Made by a program: the position numbers and the translations under genes
Assembly: GCA_016293975.1 (NCBI GenBank)
Contig: JAEDCW010000001.1
Location: 1 to 64,000, forward strand
From: Clostridia bacterium
GTDB lineage: Bacteria; Bacillota; Clostridia; Christensenellales; CAG-138
Length of the DNA stretch: 64,000 nt
Direction: 5' to 3'
The notes under the pieces: generated by a model
The model's database searches: none
What the model saw: only the letters and a program-made list of their open reading frames with translations
Told to the model about the DNA's origin: nothing
Part shown: piece after piece, positions 41,403-50,848 of the stretch
Layout of the letters: each line of letters opens with the position of its first letter
How positions within the stretch are numbered: the first letter of the stretch is position 1

Positions 41403-43618
41403 GTGATTACAAGCTTACACCCGACAAGCCCATCGATATAGACGAAATACTCAAGGACCTCAAGGATTACCGTCCCCGTCGCAGAGGTTGGACATGGCGC
41501 AAGCCCGTCGAGAATCTGCACATGGGTCCGTTTGAGTACCACGATTGTACAGAACCCCTCAAGAGCTCCGTGCCGCTTCCCCCCGCCCATTACTTCGACA
41601 ATATCGACCCACAGCCCGGCCCCGTCATCACGACCGAGATAGCCTCGGGCAGATTTGAGGACGATATCAGAAGAATGCGCATGGCGGCACATCACGGCGC
41701 AGACCACATAATGGTAATAAGGACCGCAGGTCAGTCGCACTTTGACGGTCTTATCGAGGGTACTCCCCAAGGTATGGGCGGTGTTCCGATTACACGTAAG
41801 CAGGTTCGTGCTCAGCGTAAGGCACTCGACATGATAGAGGACGAAGTAGGTCGTCCCATAAACTACCACAGCTACGTTTCAGGCGTTGCAGGCCCCGATA
41901 TAGCCGTAATGTTTGCCGAAGAGGGCGTAAACGGCGTCCATCAGGACCCTCAGTACAACGTAATTTACCGCAACATCAACATGGTGCGCTCATTCGTAGA
42001 CGCCTGTGAGTCAAAGAAGCTCATAGCTTGGGCAAACATGGCTCAGATAGACGGTGCGCATAACGCTAACGCGACGGCGCGCGAAGCGTGGAAGGTAATG
42101 CCCGAACTTATGGTTCAGCACGCCATAAACGCGATATTCTCCGCGAGAGTAGGCGTACCCAAGAAGAACATCTGCCTCTCGACCGTACCCCCCACAGCTA
42201 CACCCGCTCCCTGTGTATACATGGACCTTCCCTATGCAGTAGCACTCCGCGAGCTGTTCCACGAGTACAGGATGCGCGCTCAGATGAACACCAAGTACAT
42301 CGAGGCTTCAACGAGAGAAGCAACTGTCACTCATGTTCTCAACATGGTAATATCCAAGCTCACGAGCGCAGATATACAGTCGACAATCACCCCCGACGAG
42401 GGCAGAAATGTACCGTGGCACATTTACAATATAGAAGCTTGCGACACCGCAAAGCAGACACTCGTAGGTCTCGACGGACTTATGGAGATGGTCGAACTTA
42501 AGAAGGACGGTTATCTCAGAGACAAGTCGAGAGAACTCAAGGAGCGTGCAGTGCTCTTCATGGAAGAGATGCTCGAGATGGGCGGCTACTTCAAGGCAGT
42601 TGAAGAAGGCTTCTTCGTCGATTCGGGTTGCTATCCCGAGAGAAACGGCGACGGCATAGTGAGAAAGATCGACGGCGGCATAGGCGCAGGTACAATATTC
42701 AAGCGCGAGCCCGACTACATGGCTCCCGTAACCGCTCACTACGGCTACAACAATGTCGCTCAGTACGGCGAGCAGTACATCGACAACCCCGCGGCGCTTA
42801 TAGGCGGTTGTACGCTCGAATGCCCCGACAAGATAGTCTACATAGACGAGCTTGACGAGGAGGACAACGTAAACGTAAGAATGAGCGCTGCCTCAGACCA
42901 CAAGCCCGGAAGCGACCTCATCCGTCCCGAGATGGAATGGCTCGCAGACGGTACGGTTATGCTCACGATGTTCTTCCCGGCGAGCAAGCGCATTGCCGAG
43001 GCAGCGGCACTTGAAGTGGCTCACCGTATGAACCTTACAGAGTGTGAGGTCATAAACCGCGAGATAATGCATAACCAAGAGGGCACGAGGATCGAAGTCA
43101 AGGGTAAAGTACCGTTCTCCGTGAGAGTAAGCGACCTCGTAATACCCGAGGAGCCCGAAGTCATGAGCGACGACGAGATTCGCAGTGAGATGGAGCGCAA
43201 GCCCATGCGTGTTGTCTGCGGCACAGTCGGTCAGGACGAACACTCCGTAGGTCTGCGCGAGATAATCGACATAAAGCACGGCGGCATAGAGAAGTACGGC
43301 ATCGAAGTACATTACCTCGGCACATCCGTCCCCCCGGAGAAGCTTGTCAACGCCGCAATAGAGCTCAATGCCGACGCGATACTCGCTTCGACAATAATCA
43401 GCCACGACGACATACACTACAAGAACATCGAGAAGATCGATAGGCTTGCACGTGAGATGGGCGTCCGCGATAAGCTGATGTTCTGCGCAGGCGGCACTCA
43501 GGTAACCCCGGAGCTTGCAAGGACACACGGCGCAGACGAGGGCTTCGGCAGGGGCACAAAGGGCGTACACGTTGCGACATTCCTCGTAAGACGCAGACGT
43601 GAGCTCGAAGAGAAATAA
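41399..43618 (+). CDS. oraE: D-ornithine 4,5-aminomutase, large (B12-binding) subunit
   Basis: 739 residues, catalytic subunit with an N-terminal TIM-barrel region and a C-terminal B12-binding Rossmann domain. The cobalamin motif D-x-H-x-x-G is at Asp613, His615 and Gly618 (DEHSVG). Lys626, eleven residues after that His, matches the offset of the PLP lysine (Lys629 after His618) described for the Clostridium sticklandii enzyme. The product is 2,4-diaminopentanoate, the Ord substrate. A hairpin follows the stop. Confidence 0.95.
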   Translation: MSDYKLTPDKPIDIDEILKDLKDYRPRRRGWTWRKPVENLHMGPFEYHDCTEPLKSSVPLPPAHYFDNIDPQPGPVITTEIASGRFEDDIRRMRMAAHHGADHIMVIRTAGQSHFDGLIEGTPQGMGGVPITRKQVRAQRKALDMIEDEVGRPINYHSYVSGVAGPDIAVMFAEEGVNGVHQDPQYNVIYRNINMVRSFVDACESKKLIAWANMAQIDGAHNANATAREAWKVMPELMVQHAINAIFSARVGVPKKNICLSTVPPTATPAPCVYMDLPYAVALRELFHEYRMRAQMNTKYIEASTREATVTHVLNMVISKLTSADIQSTITPDEGRNVPWHIYNIEACDTAKQTLVGLDGLMEMVELKKDGYLRDKSRELKERAVLFMEEMLEMGGYFKAVEEGFFVDSGCYPERNGDGIVRKIDGGIGAGTIFKREPDYMAPVTAHYGYNNVAQYGEQYIDNPAALIGGCTLECPDKIVYIDELDEEDNVNVRMSAASDHKPGSDLIRPEMEWLADGTVMLTMFFPASKRIAEAAALEVAHRMNLTECEVINREIMHNQEGTRIEVKGKVPFSVRVSDLVIPEEPEVMSDDEIRSEMERKPMRVVCGTVGQDEHSVGLREIIDIKHGGIEKYGIEVHYLGTSVPPEKLVNAAIELNADAILASTIISHDDIHYKNIEKIDRLAREMGVRDKLMFCAGGTQVTPELARTHGADEGFGRGTKGVHVATFLVRRRRELEEK

Positions 43619-43628
43619 TCAACCGACT

Positions 43629-43656
43629 CAGGGGGCAAACAACCCCCTGTTCTTTT
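43629..43656 (+). terminator. Hairpin with T tract between oraE and the glmL-like gene
   Basis: Perfect seven-base-pair stem CAGGGGG / CCCCCTG with a seven-base loop, followed by TTCTTTT. It starts 11 bases after the oraE stop and ends 4 bases before the next ATG. It probably lowers transcription into the downstream genes, and it holds the only G-rich sequence that could resemble a ribosome site. Confidence 0.75.
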
Positions 43657-43659
43657 GAT

Positions 43660-45018
43660 ATGACAGTAGATATTCTTGTAGCGGAAATAGGTTCGACGAC
43701 TACTCTCGTCAATGCTTTCTCGGGCATAGGCTCTTCCTCCCCCCGCTTTTGGGGTCAGGGGCAGGCGCCTACGTCCGTGCTTGTCGGCGATGTGACGATA
43801 GGTCTTTCGGGCGCAATCCGCGACCTTTCACAAAAACTCGGAGAAGAAATCAGTTATTCGGAGATGTTTGCGACGTCGAGTGCGGCAGGCGGACTTCGCA
43901 TGAGCGTTCACGGACTCGTGTACGACATGACTGTCCGCGCAGCTCAGGCGGCGGCGCTCGGCGCAGGTGCGATAGTCCGAAACACGACGGCGGGAAAGCT
44001 GTCCGGCTATGACATCGAGGACCTTGTGCATGAAAACCCGAATCTCATAATGCTTGCAGGGGGCACGGATTACGGCGAGAAGGCGACTGCCGTATTCAAT
44101 GCGCGTGCAATCGCCGAATCGGGTCTCAAGACGCCCGTTATCTACGCTGGCAACATCCAATGCAGGCGCGAGATTGCAGACATATTTAAACAAGCCGGCA
44201 TACCCTTCTACATGACAGAAAACGTCTACCCGAAGCTCGATATGATTAACATCGAGCCTGCGAGGAAGATAATACACGCGGCGTTTGAAGAGCATATTGT
44301 CAAGGCTCCCAATATGGAGCATATCCGCGACATGGTGCAGGGCAATATAATCCCCACTCCGGGCGCCGTAATGGAGGCTTCTCAGCTTCTTTATGCCGAA
44401 ATAGGCGATCTCGTTGTCGTGGATATAGGCGGCGCTACGACCGACGTGCATTCGGTGACTCCCGGCTCCGATGAAATCGCGTCTATACAGACATCCCCCG
44501 AGCCTATGGCAAAGCGCACCGTCGAGGGCGACCTCGGTTTGTATGTAAACGCCCATAACCTCGTTGAGATGATAGGGCGGGACAAGCTCACAAACGAACT
44601 CGGTATAGACGTGGATGTCTGCATGGCTAACTATAAGCCCATACCTAAGACGTCCGAGCAAGTTAGACTCACATCGAGGCTTTGCGTTGAAGCCGGCATA
44701 ACCGCGATATCGAGACATGCGGGTGCGCTGAGGCACATCTATTCCCCTCAGGGCAGGCAGACTATCGCAGAGGGCAAGGACCTTACCAAAATCAGCTATA
44801 TCGTCGGTACGGGCGGAGCGCTCACAAGGCTTCCCGAAAGAGAGCGCTTGCTCAGGCAAATAGCCGACTGCAACAAGCACGGCATGATGCTATTCCCCAA
44901 ACCGGGCGAGCTTAAGCTCCTGTTTGACGACGATTACACAATGGCTTCCCTTGGGGTGTTGGGCAAACGCTTCCCCGAGGACGCCGTAAACCTCATGAGG
45001 CAGAGCCTCAAAATATGA
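43660..45018 (+). CDS. GlmL/MutL-like protein associated with B12-dependent aminomutase
   Basis: 452 residues, actin-like ATPase family of MutL_2/GlmL. Motifs: ILVAEIGSTTTLVNAF (phosphate 1), MLAGGTDYG, then VVVDIGGATTDVHSV (second phosphate loop) and the C-terminal IVGTGGALTR. Family members sit next to glutamate or ornithine mutases and are thought to reactivate or protect the B12 enzyme. The start is fixed by homology of the first residues, yet no ribosome site is visible: the ATG follows the terminator hairpin almost directly. The racemase gene overlaps its end region. Confidence 0.85.
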   Translation: MTVDILVAEIGSTTTLVNAFSGIGSSSPRFWGQGQAPTSVLVGDVTIGLSGAIRDLSQKLGEEISYSEMFATSSAAGGLRMSVHGLVYDMTVRAAQAAALGAGAIVRNTTAGKLSGYDIEDLVHENPNLIMLAGGTDYGEKATAVFNARAIAESGLKTPVIYAGNIQCRREIADIFKQAGIPFYMTENVYPKLDMINIEPARKIIHAAFEEHIVKAPNMEHIRDMVQGNIIPTPGAVMEASQLLYAEIGDLVVVDIGGATTDVHSVTPGSDEIASIQTSPEPMAKRTVEGDLGLYVNAHNLVEMIGRDKLTNELGIDVDVCMANYKPIPKTSEQVRLTSRLCVEAGITAISRHAGALRHIYSPQGRQTIAEGKDLTKISYIVGTGGALTRLPERERLLRQIADCNKHGMMLFPKPGELKLLFDDDYTMASLGVLGKRFPEDAVNLMRQSLKI

Positions 45019-45029
45019 CGGGAGGACGT

Positions 45030-46109
45030 ATGTACCCAAGAGTAGTTATTAATCTCGATGCGCTCAAAGCCAATCTCGACAAGCTCAATGAGCTGTGCCA
45101 CTCCCAGTCGCTCACCACGGCGATAGTCACAAAGGTATTCTGTGCGGACGAAAAAATAACCGAGCTCATCGAAAACAGCGATGCGGATATGTTCGCGGAT
45201 TCGAGGCTTGAAAACTTGGAAGCGATACACACCTCAAAGCCTAAGTTGCTGCTCCGAATCGGTATGCGATCCGAGGCAGAGAGGATTGTACAAAGCTGCG
45301 ACATTAGCATGCAGTCCGAGCTTTCCACGGTGTTTGAATTAAACCAAGCCGCAAAGAAATTGGGCAAAATGCATAAATGTGTGCTTATGATAGACTTGGG
45401 CGACTTGCGCGAGGGCATTTTCTTTAAGAATCGCGACGAGATAATCGAAACCGCAAGGCAAATACACGCCTGCTCGAATATCGAGCTGTTCGGAATAGGC
45501 ACAAACCTCACCTGTTACGGCGGAATACTTCCCGACAATGAAAACCTAGGAGTTTTGTCTGAATTAGCAGATAGCATATCGAATACACTCGGCATAAAGC
45601 TGTCGATGGTATCGGGCGGAAACAGCAGCACTATGACAATGCTCAGTGAAAAGCGCGTACCTGCGGGCATTACAAATCTGCGTCTCGGCGAATCGTTTGT
45701 GCTCGGCAACGACACGTCCACCGGAGACCCCATGGAGGGCTTTGCCACGGATTCATTCATACTCGAGGCGGAGATAGTCGAACTCAAACGCAAGCCGAGC
45801 AAGCCCATAGGCAAGTGCGGTCCCAACGCGTTCGGCGAGTATCCCGTATTCGAAGACAAGGGCGAGATGGTGCGCGCCATTTGCGCAGTGGGCAGACAAG
45901 ACACCGACCCTGATTCACTCACACCCGTTGATGATAATATATCTATCGTGGGCAGCAGTTCAGACCATTTAATTGTTGACTTAACACAAGCTCACAGATA
46001 CAATGTAGGCGATGTAATCCGCTTTACGCCCGGTTATGGAGCATTGCTCAGAATGTTTACCAGCCGATATGTGAAGCGCGTATATACAAGTAACCAAAAC
46101 AAAAAATAA
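45030..46109 (+). CDS. orr: Ornithine racemase (alanine-racemase-like PLP enzyme)
   Basis: 359 residues from the ATG at 45030, four bases after GGGAGG; an ATG 15 bases earlier overlaps the previous stop but has no ribosome site. The N-terminal RVVINLDALKANLDKL and Lys35 in AIVTKVF are the PLP attachment region of the racemase fold. A true alanine racemase is encoded 2 kb downstream. Position after ora/ort genes fits the L- to D-ornithine racemase that makes the mutase substrate. Specificity is an inference from context. Confidence 0.85.
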   Translation: MYPRVVINLDALKANLDKLNELCHSQSLTTAIVTKVFCADEKITELIENSDADMFADSRLENLEAIHTSKPKLLLRIGMRSEAERIVQSCDISMQSELSTVFELNQAAKKLGKMHKCVLMIDLGDLREGIFFKNRDEIIETARQIHACSNIELFGIGTNLTCYGGILPDNENLGVLSELADSISNTLGIKLSMVSGGNSSTMTMLSEKRVPAGITNLRLGESFVLGNDTSTGDPMEGFATDSFILEAEIVELKRKPSKPIGKCGPNAFGEYPVFEDKGEMVRAICAVGRQDTDPDSLTPVDDNISIVGSSSDHLIVDLTQAHRYNVGDVIRFTPGYGALLRMFTSRYVKRVYTSNQNKK

Positions 46110-46134
46110 AACAAACACTTAAGGAGTACCGCTT

Positions 46135-47124
46135 ATGCCAGTAAATCTCAAGGGTCGTCATCTCCTGACACTCAAGGACTTCACACCTGAAGAAATTCGT
46201 TACATGCTCGACCTCGCACACGAGCTCAAGACCAAGAAGCGTCTTGGCATCCGCAATAAGATGCTCGAGGGTAAGAACATAGTACTGCTCTTCGACAAGA
46301 CGTCGACACGCACCCGCTGCGCTTTCGAGGTTGCCGCATTTGATGAAGGTGCACAGGTAACATTCCTTTCAAACAGCCAGATGGGTAAAAAGGAGTCTCT
46401 CGAGGACACCGCAAAGGTGCTCGGCCGCTTCTATGACGGCATTGAGTATCGCGGCTTCAAGCAGGAAGTTGTAGAGCTTCTGGCAAAGCACGCAGGCGTA
46501 CCCGTATGGAATGGCCTCACCGATATGTATCACCCCACACAGATACTTGCCGACTTCATGACGATTGAAGAGCACGTACATAAGCCCATTAACAAGGTCA
46601 AGCTCGTGTATGTCGGTGACGCAAGAAACAACATGGGTAACTCACTTATGATCGGTGCCGCAAAGATGGGCATGACATTCGTAGGTATCGCACCCAAGTC
46701 GCTCTTCCCCGACCCCGCACTCGTAGCAGAGATGCAGGAAGTCGCAAAGGAGACAGGCGCAAGCATCAGCTTCTCAGAAGATATCGCAGCAGTTGAAAGC
46801 GCAGACGCCATCTACACAGACGTCTGGGTATCCATGGGCGAAGAGGCTCAGTTTGAAGAGCGTATCCGCCTGCTTACGCCCTACCGCGTAACAATGGATA
46901 TGATGAAGATGACACACAACGATAACGTCATTTTCCTGCACTGCCTCCCCTCATTCCACGACCTCGAGACATCGGTCGGCCGTGACATCTACGAGAAGTT
47001 CGGCATCACAGAGATGGAAGTAACTGACGAGGTATTCCGCTCCAAGTACTCAAAGGTGTTTGACGAAGCAGAGAACCGCATGCATACGATAAAGGCCGTC
47101 ATGGTAGCTACCATAGGCCGCTAA
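46135..47124 (+). CDS. argF: Ornithine carbamoyltransferase
   Basis: 329 residues. Carbamoyl-phosphate motif STRTR at 57-61, the HPTQ motif ([10 protein letters not shown]), the family motif HCLP (269-272) and the ornithine-loop SMGEE. The reaction links ornithine and carbamoyl phosphate with citrulline. Placed in the ornithine operon with no arginine biosynthesis genes nearby, it most likely runs as a catabolic (ArcB-type) enzyme giving ornithine and carbamoyl phosphate from citrulline; that would feed the pathway. Anabolic use cannot be excluded. Good AAGGAG site. Confidence 0.92.
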   Translation: MPVNLKGRHLLTLKDFTPEEIRYMLDLAHELKTKKRLGIRNKMLEGKNIVLLFDKTSTRTRCAFEVAAFDEGAQVTFLSNSQMGKKESLEDTAKVLGRFYDGIEYRGFKQEVVELLAKHAGVPVWNGLTDMYHPTQILADFMTIEEHVHKPINKVKLVYVGDARNNMGNSLMIGAAKMGMTFVGIAPKSLFPDPALVAEMQEVAKETGASISFSEDIAAVESADAIYTDVWVSMGEEAQFEERIRLLTPYRVTMDMMKMTHNDNVIFLHCLPSFHDLETSVGRDIYEKFGITEMEVTDEVFRSKYSKVFDEAENRMHTIKAVMVATIGR

Positions 47125-47144
47125 GTTTTCAGAAAAGAATCATC

Positions 47145-47179
47145 GGCTCCGCGCTCACTAAAAACGTGCGGAGCCTTTT
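47145..47179 (+). terminator. Terminator after argF, overlapping the alr leader
   Basis: Stem GGCTCCGC (47145-47152) with GCGGAGCC (47168-47175), extendable to ten pairs, then TTTTC. The ribosome site of alr (GGAGG) begins two bases after this, so alr depends on read-through unless a promoter is hidden in the loop. Confidence 0.65.
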
Positions 47180-47189
47180 CGGAGGAAAA

Positions 47190-48320
47190 ATGCGTCAGGT
47201 GGATGACAATGCCCGAACTTGGGCGGAAATAGACTTATCTGCACTCAAGCACAACCTTGACATTGCAAGGAATACGGGTAAGCGCGTCATGTGCGTCATA
47301 AAGGCGAACGCCTATGGACACGGCGCGATAAAATGCGGTCTGTTCCTGGAAAAAAACGGTGCGGACGCTTTCGCAGTAGCGTGTCTCAGCGCGGCAATAG
47401 ATTTGAGGGAAGCGGGAATAACTCTCCCGATACTGGTTTTGGGTAACACCCCTGCCTCATATGCCGATTTGCTAGCACACTACAGAATCACACAGACACT
47501 CACTGATTTTGACTACGCATGCGGGCTCTCAAGTGAGGCGGTGCGCCAAAATATAGTGGTAGAGTCGCATATTAAAATAGATACCGGCATGAGCAGAAGC
47601 GGGATACTCGCGCAGAATGCGGCAGAAATCGCCTCTGCAGTCAAATACGCCGAAGAGATGTGCAATTTGCCCGGGCTGAATGTGACGGGCATGTACACGC
47701 ACCTCTGCGTCGCAGATACGCCGTCGGAGATTGAATTTACAAAAGCCCAGACCGATAGCTTTCTCGCAGTCAGAGAAGGTCTGCGTTCGCGCGGCATCGA
47801 TAATCTCACATGCCACATAGGCAACAGCGCCGCCATTATGAACAACAACACGGAGCTTTGCGACATGGTGCGCGAGGGGATAATGCTCTACGGATTGTAT
47901 CCTGACAGTATGCACAGAGAAAGTGGAGACCTAAGACCCGCAATGACATTAAAATCAAAGGTCGTGCAGCTCAAGACTGTGCCTGCAGGTGCGACTGTGG
48001 GCTATGGCAGGACGTTTGCAGCAGAGCGCGATACAAAAGTCGCAATAGTTGCCGCAGGGTACGCCGACGGGTATCCGAGAAGGCTTTCGAATCAGGCGTA
48101 TGTACTGATAAACGGCAAGCGCTATGCGCAAATCGGCAGAGTCTGCATGGATGTTATTATGGTCGATGTGACGGACTCAGACGTTGCTTTGGGCGATGAA
48201 GTCGTGCTTTTCGGTGGCAGTGGAATGAGCATTGAGGAAGTTGCCCAAATTGTGGGAACGATAAATTACGAGATAGCTTCCCTTGTCACGCCCAGAGCCA
48301 CAAAGGTATACAAATACTAG
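47190..48320 (+). CDS. alr: Alanine racemase
   Basis: 376 residues, PLP enzyme interconverting L- and D-alanine for wall synthesis. The PLP lysine is Lys38 (VIKANAYGHG), and the catalytic Tyr region is VGYGRTF with YADGYPR. The start codon with GGAGG four bases upstream is favoured over an earlier in-frame ATG inside the terminator. Since OrtAB makes D-alanine, this gene may also return that D-alanine to L-alanine for growth or energy, in addition to cell-wall supply. Confidence 0.95.
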   Translation: MRQVDDNARTWAEIDLSALKHNLDIARNTGKRVMCVIKANAYGHGAIKCGLFLEKNGADAFAVACLSAAIDLREAGITLPILVLGNTPASYADLLAHYRITQTLTDFDYACGLSSEAVRQNIVVESHIKIDTGMSRSGILAQNAAEIASAVKYAEEMCNLPGLNVTGMYTHLCVADTPSEIEFTKAQTDSFLAVREGLRSRGIDNLTCHIGNSAAIMNNNTELCDMVREGIMLYGLYPDSMHRESGDLRPAMTLKSKVVQLKTVPAGATVGYGRTFAAERDTKVAIVAAGYADGYPRRLSNQAYVLINGKRYAQIGRVCMDVIMVDVTDSDVALGDEVVLFGGSGMSIEEVAQIVGTINYEIASLVTPRATKVYKY

Positions 48321-48334
48321 CGCCAATATAAACT

Positions 48335-48358
48335 AAGTCCGCATTTGTGGGCTTTTTT
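48335..48358 (+). terminator. Intrinsic terminator after alr
   Basis: Stem AAGTCCGC / GTGGGCTT (two G-T pairs), four-base loop, then a T run. Moderate stability. Confidence 0.65.
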
Positions 48359-48416
48359 AATTGTGACAATGTTGCAACAACTTATGTTTTTGCGTTCAAT
48401 GCGGCTCCAAATGCAT

Positions 48417-48422
48417 TATAAT
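48417..48422 (+). promoter_or_regulatory. Probable -10 for the GH13 gene
   Basis: Perfect TATAAT about 18 bases before the ATG; the matching -35 is poor. Spacing leaves only a short leader with GAGAGG as ribosome site. Confidence 0.4.
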
Positions 48423-48439
48423 ACCGCAGAGAGGTTAAT

Positions 48440-50389
48440 ATGCAGACAGCATACCACAATTCGAGACAAAGTAAATACCGCGCCCCTTTCGGTGCAGTAA
48501 AAACGAGCGACAAGTTCAGGCTGTCGCTTTCGGTTTCGGATGAACTGAACTCGCAGCTCACATCGGTCAAGCTGAGAATTTGGATATATGACAGTGAAAG
48601 ACTTATAGACCCCATTGCCGTTACGCAAGACGGCGACGGTATGCTGTACAGCTTTGAGCTCACCGCTCCGGAAGAGCCACTGCTCATATGGTATTGCTTT
48701 ATACTGAAAACTCCGTCGCGCACACTGTACTACGGCGGCGACAGCGGAGAGGGAAGCCTTACCGATTACTTTCCGCCGTGCTTCCGTATAACAGTTTACA
48801 GCTGGGCGTACACCACTCCCGATTGGTTCAAGAAGGGAATAATCTACCAGATATTCCCCGACAGGTTTTATAAAAGCGGATACGATACCGTAAAAGCCGG
48901 CGCTAATTACCACGCGTCGCTCGGCAGACCTGTCGTAGTGCATGAGAGTTGGAGCGAAAAGCCGCTGTACAGACCACTGCCCGGCGAGGTTTACTACAAC
49001 CCCTGCGATTTTTTTGGAGGCAACTTGCAGGGCATACGTGAAAGGCTCCCCATGCTTGCGGATTTGGGTGTAAACTGCATATACCTAAACCCTGTAGTCG
49101 AATCCCCGAGCAACCACAGATACAATGCCTCCGACTATATGCGCATCGACCCCTTTTTGGGAGACGACAATGCGCTCCGTGAGCTTGCAGGCGATGCACG
49201 CAAATACGGCATACGCATAATGCTTGACGGCGTTTTCTCTCACACGGGTGACGACAGCGTATACTTCAACAAGCGAGGTACATATCCTTCATTGGGGGCG
49301 TATCAGTCGCAGGACTCGCCGTATTACAGTTGGTACGATTTCGAGGCCTTCCCCGACAAATATAAGTGCTGGTGGGGCTTTGAAACGCTTCCCGAGACAA
49401 ACGAGCTCGATAGCGATTATTCGGAATTCGTGCTTTCGGTATTGGATCACTACGCATCATTGGGAATCTACTCATGGCGGCTTGATGTCGCAGATGAGCT
49501 CCCCGACGAGTTTATAAAAAAGCTACGCAGGCGCATAAAGCAAAATGATCCCGACGGCATACTCTTGGGAGAAGTCTGGGAGGACGCGATCACAAAGCGC
49601 GACGGCTTCGGAAACTGGCGCGGTTATGCCCACGGAGACGAGCTCGACAGCTGTATGGGCTATCCGTTTCGTCAGGCGGTCGTAGACTACCTCACGGGTG
49701 TATGTGACGCAAGAGGGCTTCTCGAAAGGCTCGGCGCCATTTGTGAGAGCTATCCCGAACCATTCCTTATGGCGCAGATGAATCTGCTGAGTTCGCATGA
49801 CACTCAGAGAATACTTTCCGTGCTCGGTGGCTGTCCTCACAGGGATGCTTTGACGCGGGATGAGCAGGCGGAGTTTACACTGCCGGACGATGCTGTGAAG
49901 CTCGCAAAACGCCGTTTCGTGCTTGCAACTATAATACAGATGACATTTGTAGGCGTCCCGAGCCTGTATTACGGCGACGAAGCGGGAATGTGCGGACTTG
50001 CGGATCCGTTCTGCAGGGGAACATACCCGTGGGGAAAAGAGGATACGCAACTCTATGAGAGCATCAGGCGTCTCACGCGCGCAAGGTGCGAAAATACTTC
50101 GCTGATGTTCGGAGGCATCACAATGTGTGCGTTGAGTGAAAGCGTAATCGCGATTCGCAGAGCCTGGGGCGATTCACAGGCGATTGCCGTAGTAAACGGA
50201 CGAGACTGTGAAGCAAATATTTCACTTTGCGCTTCCGATTTCAATGAGCTTGCCGGAGCAGACGATTGCTGTATCGCCGGATGCTATGAGGACGTGCTGA
50301 CAGACGGCACGTTCGATGCAAATAACGGTGTGTTAAATTTGACGCTTTCCCCGTATGAGGGCGCGCTTTTGATAAAAAGGAGAAAATAA
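48440..50389 (+). CDS. GH13 alpha-glycosidase (neopullulanase/cyclomaltodextrinase-like)
   Basis: 649 residues. N-terminal beta-sandwich domain (about 1-120, CBM34-like), then a GH13 barrel beginning WFKKGIIYQIFPDRF (about residues 132-146). Catalytic residues: nucleophile Asp349 (WRLDVADE), acid/base Glu378 (LLGEVWED), third Asp454 (SSHDTQR). Cytoplasmic by lack of a signal peptide, so it acts on imported maltodextrin-type sugars. No sugar transporter or LacI regulator lies nearby. A subgroup call between neopullulanase, cyclomaltodextrinase and maltogenic amylase cannot be made. Confidence 0.92.
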   Translation: MQTAYHNSRQSKYRAPFGAVKTSDKFRLSLSVSDELNSQLTSVKLRIWIYDSERLIDPIAVTQDGDGMLYSFELTAPEEPLLIWYCFILKTPSRTLYYGGDSGEGSLTDYFPPCFRITVYSWAYTTPDWFKKGIIYQIFPDRFYKSGYDTVKAGANYHASLGRPVVVHESWSEKPLYRPLPGEVYYNPCDFFGGNLQGIRERLPMLADLGVNCIYLNPVVESPSNHRYNASDYMRIDPFLGDDNALRELAGDARKYGIRIMLDGVFSHTGDDSVYFNKRGTYPSLGAYQSQDSPYYSWYDFEAFPDKYKCWWGFETLPETNELDSDYSEFVLSVLDHYASLGIYSWRLDVADELPDEFIKKLRRRIKQNDPDGILLGEVWEDAITKRDGFGNWRGYAHGDELDSCMGYPFRQAVVDYLTGVCDARGLLERLGAICESYPEPFLMAQMNLLSSHDTQRILSVLGGCPHRDALTRDEQAEFTLPDDAVKLAKRRFVLATIIQMTFVGVPSLYYGDEAGMCGLADPFCRGTYPWGKEDTQLYESIRRLTRARCENTSLMFGGITMCALSESVIAIRRAWGDSQAIAVVNGRDCEANISLCASDFNELAGADDCCIAGCYEDVLTDGTFDANNGVLNLTLSPYEGALLIKRRK

Positions 50390-50781
50390 TGAGAGGGTCT
50401 TACGGTTTAGACAAACTTAACTGGGCAATGCTAATTACCGGTGGCGTGTTCACGATTCTCGCGCTCGTGTTTGCGAGTTCGGCAAATCCCGTGCTTTACT
50501 GGGTTTTCTTCGGTATTTCCTGCGTGTTTCTGGTGTTGGTCTGTCTGCGTATGTTTTCAAAGAATAAGGCGAAGAGGGCTCAGGAGACGAGGAGCTTTGA
50601 GGCATTCTTCGCAAAGCTCAAAAAGACGCTTATACCAAGCGCCGCAACTATCGAGGAGCACAAAAACTATCGGTTTTTTGCCTGTCCGCAGTGCTTGCAA
50701 AGACTCAGAGTGCCGCGCGGCAAGGGCAAAATACGAATCACTTGCGTAAGATGCGGGCATAAGTTTGTCAAGCGCACATAA
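50389..50781 (+). CDS. Membrane protein with C-terminal zinc ribbon
   Basis: 130 residues: two membrane helices (about 11-31 and 34-55), a linker, then FACPQCLQRLRVPRGKGK..CVRCGHKF, a C-x2-C...C-x2-C zinc ribbon. The first ATG overlaps the GH13 stop by one base, so translation is coupled. Family resembles the widespread small zinc-ribbon membrane proteins of Firmicutes; role unknown. Confidence 0.8.
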   Translation: MRGSYGLDKLNWAMLITGGVFTILALVFASSANPVLYWVFFGISCVFLVLVCLRMFSKNKAKRAQETRSFEAFFAKLKKTLIPSAATIEEHKNYRFFACPQCLQRLRVPRGKGKIRITCVRCGHKFVKRT

Positions 50782-50786
50782 TCCAC

Positions 50787-50814
50787 TTGACAGAGTTCGA
50801 TTTGGCATTAAAAT
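50787..50814 (+). promoter_or_regulatory. Sigma-A promoter for the DUF1858-queT pair
   Basis: Consensus TTGACA (50787-50792), 16-base spacer, TAAAAT (50809-50814); a TATAAT slightly downstream (50814-50819) would have too long a spacer. About 35 bases before the DUF1858 start. Confidence 0.65.
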
Positions 50815-50848
50815 ATAATTGCTATAGGTATTATTGACGGAGGTTATT

